From assembly GCA_022578965.1 (NCBI GenBank), contig MU400656.1:1-64000 (forward strand): 64,000 bases of DNA. Direction: 5' to 3'. Shown here piece by piece: positions 62,116 to 64,000 of the stretch. Each line of letters begins with the position of its first letter. Position 1 is the first letter of the stretch. The position numbers and the translations under genes are program-made. The notes beneath the pieces are model-generated. The model was not told the origin of the DNA and made no database searches. It saw nothing but the letters and a program-made list of their open reading frames with translations. Source of the stretch: Xylaria sp. FL1777 (lineage: Eukaryota > Ascomycota > Sordariomycetes > Xylariales > Xylariaceae).

Positions 62116-64000
62116 AAGTCTTTTATTAAACAACTAAATAAAAAACAAACAAAACAAATTAATAGACATAACTATTAAACTAGTATTAAAAACAACAATA
62201 AAAGCGATTAACAAAAAGAAAAAAAAAAAAAAAAAAAAAAAAGCAAGTAAAAATAAAAAAGCTAGCAAAAAAAGCAAAAATGCTTTTTTAGTAATTCCAA
62301 AGAACAAAAACTTAAATAATAAAACGCTTAAAAAAAGAAAAAAAAAAAAAAAAAGCAAAAGCAATTAACTTTACAAACTAAAATATCTTTAATAACTGCA
62401 AACTATGCTTTATATACTAAAGCACTTAGTAAACTTAGGAAAAAAAGCATTACTATGCTTTAAAAACAAAGCACTTTAAAAAAAGTTATTTTATTAAGAA
62501 CTAAAATTGCAGCAAAATAAAAAAAGCTTAATTATAAAAAAATAATTTAATATTTACTATATAAAAATAAGTTTTTTTTTAATACTTCTTAAAAAAACTT
62601 AAAAATTAATAATATTAAGCTTTTATTTATAACTATAACTTAGTAGCTATTTTTTTGTAACTTAACTTTACTTTAAAAATAAACATTTTTAATAGCATAC
62701 TAAATAAATTAAGCTAGCTTATAACATAAAAAAGCTTTAACTTAAGTTTATTATTAATAGGTTTACTTAAAATAACATGCTTTTTAATAATAAACGCGTT
62801 TATAATTATTATGTTTAAAAGTTAAGCAAAAAAGCGCAAAAGTAAAACTATTGCTTAGCTTATAGTTTTAAAGCTTCAAAAAAAAAGGTATTTTAACGTA
62901 TAATTTTTGTAGTAAAGCATACATTATAGTAGTATTTAAAAAAAGCAAAAAAAGCTATAGCTTAAGTGCTACAAGCTTTATATGCTAATAATTAATAGCG
63001 CAAATCTTTTATATATAGCTAATTATTTTTGCGCAATCTTAAAATAGCAGCAGGTTATATAAATATAATAGCTAACATAATTACTACTATAAAAAAAGCT
63101 AAACCTTATTACTAATATATAGCTCTTTAAAAATTATATATAAACATAAAAATTAAAATAAAACTATTGTAGTTTTTTGTTTAAGCAAATAAAACAGAAG
63201 TACTAAAAAGTAAGTAAAATGTATGCATAACAGCTAAAAAAAAAAAAAAGCAAAAATAAAAATATATCTAAGTATACAAAAGTAAGCAACTTAGCTAAAT
63301 AAAAACAACTAATATAGCTGTTCGAGCTTACGTAAAAAAATTAGCTATAAGTAAATAATAAATAAACTAAAAATATAGTTAATATGCTTTGCTATATTTA
63401 GTAGTTCTATAATAAGTCCTATTAATATAAGTAATTATTATAAAACAACGCTATTGTTGCAAAATTAATAACAACAGTATATATTATATCTAACATAACA
63501 ATAATTGTTTTAAAAATACAGGTTTTAATTAAGTAAAATAAATCAAAATATATTTATTATTTTTTTTATTTATTAATTTTATTATATATTATTTTTTTAA
63601 CCTTTAGTAAAATTTATAGCAAAATATATAGCTGCTTGCTTAAAAATTACTATTATAAGTAAGTATATAGTTATACTTAAGTATAAAAACTAATTTTTAA
63701 ACTATTATTTTATATAACATAATAAAGCACTAAAGTATAGTAGCAAGCAATAAAAAAAAAAGCTAAAAATAAGTTTTATTAGCTATATATTTTTTTAATG
63801 TTTTTAAACAACTTAAAGGATTATATAATGCAAAATATAGTATTAGTAGTAACAAAAATATATATATAGAACTAAAAAAAAAATAAAAAAAAAGTTATTA
63901 AAAAGCTTAATAAAATTAACATTTTAAAACATTAGTTTAATAGCATTGTTTATATTTAACATATTTTTAATAGTGTAATAATAAATCAAAAAAAATAAAT

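Larger units (their letters stand above)
53699..64000 (-). repeat. Right arm of the giant inverted duplication, cut by the window end
   Basis: This is the reverse complement of 43288-53593 throughout, and similarity is still strong at base 64000. The palindrome therefore probably continues outside the window. Arm differences are overwhelmingly C/T and G/A, with changes in both directions, showing that both arms were mutated after the duplication. Confidence 0.95.

Noticed and set aside
1..64000. CRISPR arrays, rRNA or tRNA genes, bacterial operon signals
   Set aside because: No regularly spaced short direct repeats with unique spacers, no cloverleaf or rRNA sequence, and no operon-like gene order.
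1..64000. Organelle genome or naturally AT-rich genome (Plasmodium-like or gut fungus-like)
   Set aside because: Coding relics with Gln/Trp-to-stop changes and transition-only divergence of repeats point to targeted C-to-T mutation of repeats rather than a genome-wide AT bias with working genes.

Overview
The window is extremely AT-rich: two 300-base stretches counted by hand (2041-2340 and 30001-30300) contain 15% and 19% G+C. It has no intact protein-coding gene, rRNA, tRNA or CRISPR array that I can support. It looks like an AT-rich, mutation-saturated transposon graveyard of a filamentous ascomycete with repeat-induced point mutation (RIP) or a RIP-like process. The evidence is that repeat copies differ almost only by transitions, that relic reading frames are broken by TAA/TAG where Gln or Trp codons are expected, and that TGA is very rare. 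The organism assignment is inference; the sequence gives no species marker.

Layout. 1-7,900: short palindromic arrays, a 118-bp tandem repeat, segments shared with the right-hand part of the window, and a lightly mutated 495-bp foldback element (6909-7403) flanked by TA. A repeat of about 300 bp recurs with alternating orientation at 96-230 (partial, +), 7591-7893 (-), 17669-17963 (+) and 25028-25325 (-). 7,900-25,000: AT-rich sequence with a 102-bp tandem array (9150-9700) and several worn, unidentified coding-like frames (11088-12230, 12661-12975 and 15255-17340 on +; 21300-22740 on -). 25,300-32,600: more worn repeats and no recognisable gene.

The only identifiable gene is a heavily mutated, almost full-length Helitron Rep-helicase on the minus strand (about 38,280 down to 32,640). 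The N-terminal Helitron-like domain, the HUH rolling-circle nuclease motif (first His changed to Tyr) and PIF1-type helicase motifs are legible in order through the stop codons. The degraded motifs are those expected of a rolling-circle transposon, and it is dead. A second coding relic of unknown identity lies at about 41,978-42,925 (+).

The right third (43,288-64,000) is one giant inverted duplication: two arms of about 10.3 kb around a 105-bp spacer (53,594-53,698). The right arm runs off the window end, so the true palindrome may be longer. In a 235-bp comparison near the distal ends, all 15 differences I counted are transitions, so both arms mutated after the duplication. Every internal tandem repeat in one arm has a mirror copy in the other.

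A notable property of the window is the context of the surviving cytosines. In the two samples 41 of 44 C residues follow a purine, 30 of them G. This GpC-sparing footprint is not what a simple CpA-to-TpA rule predicts.
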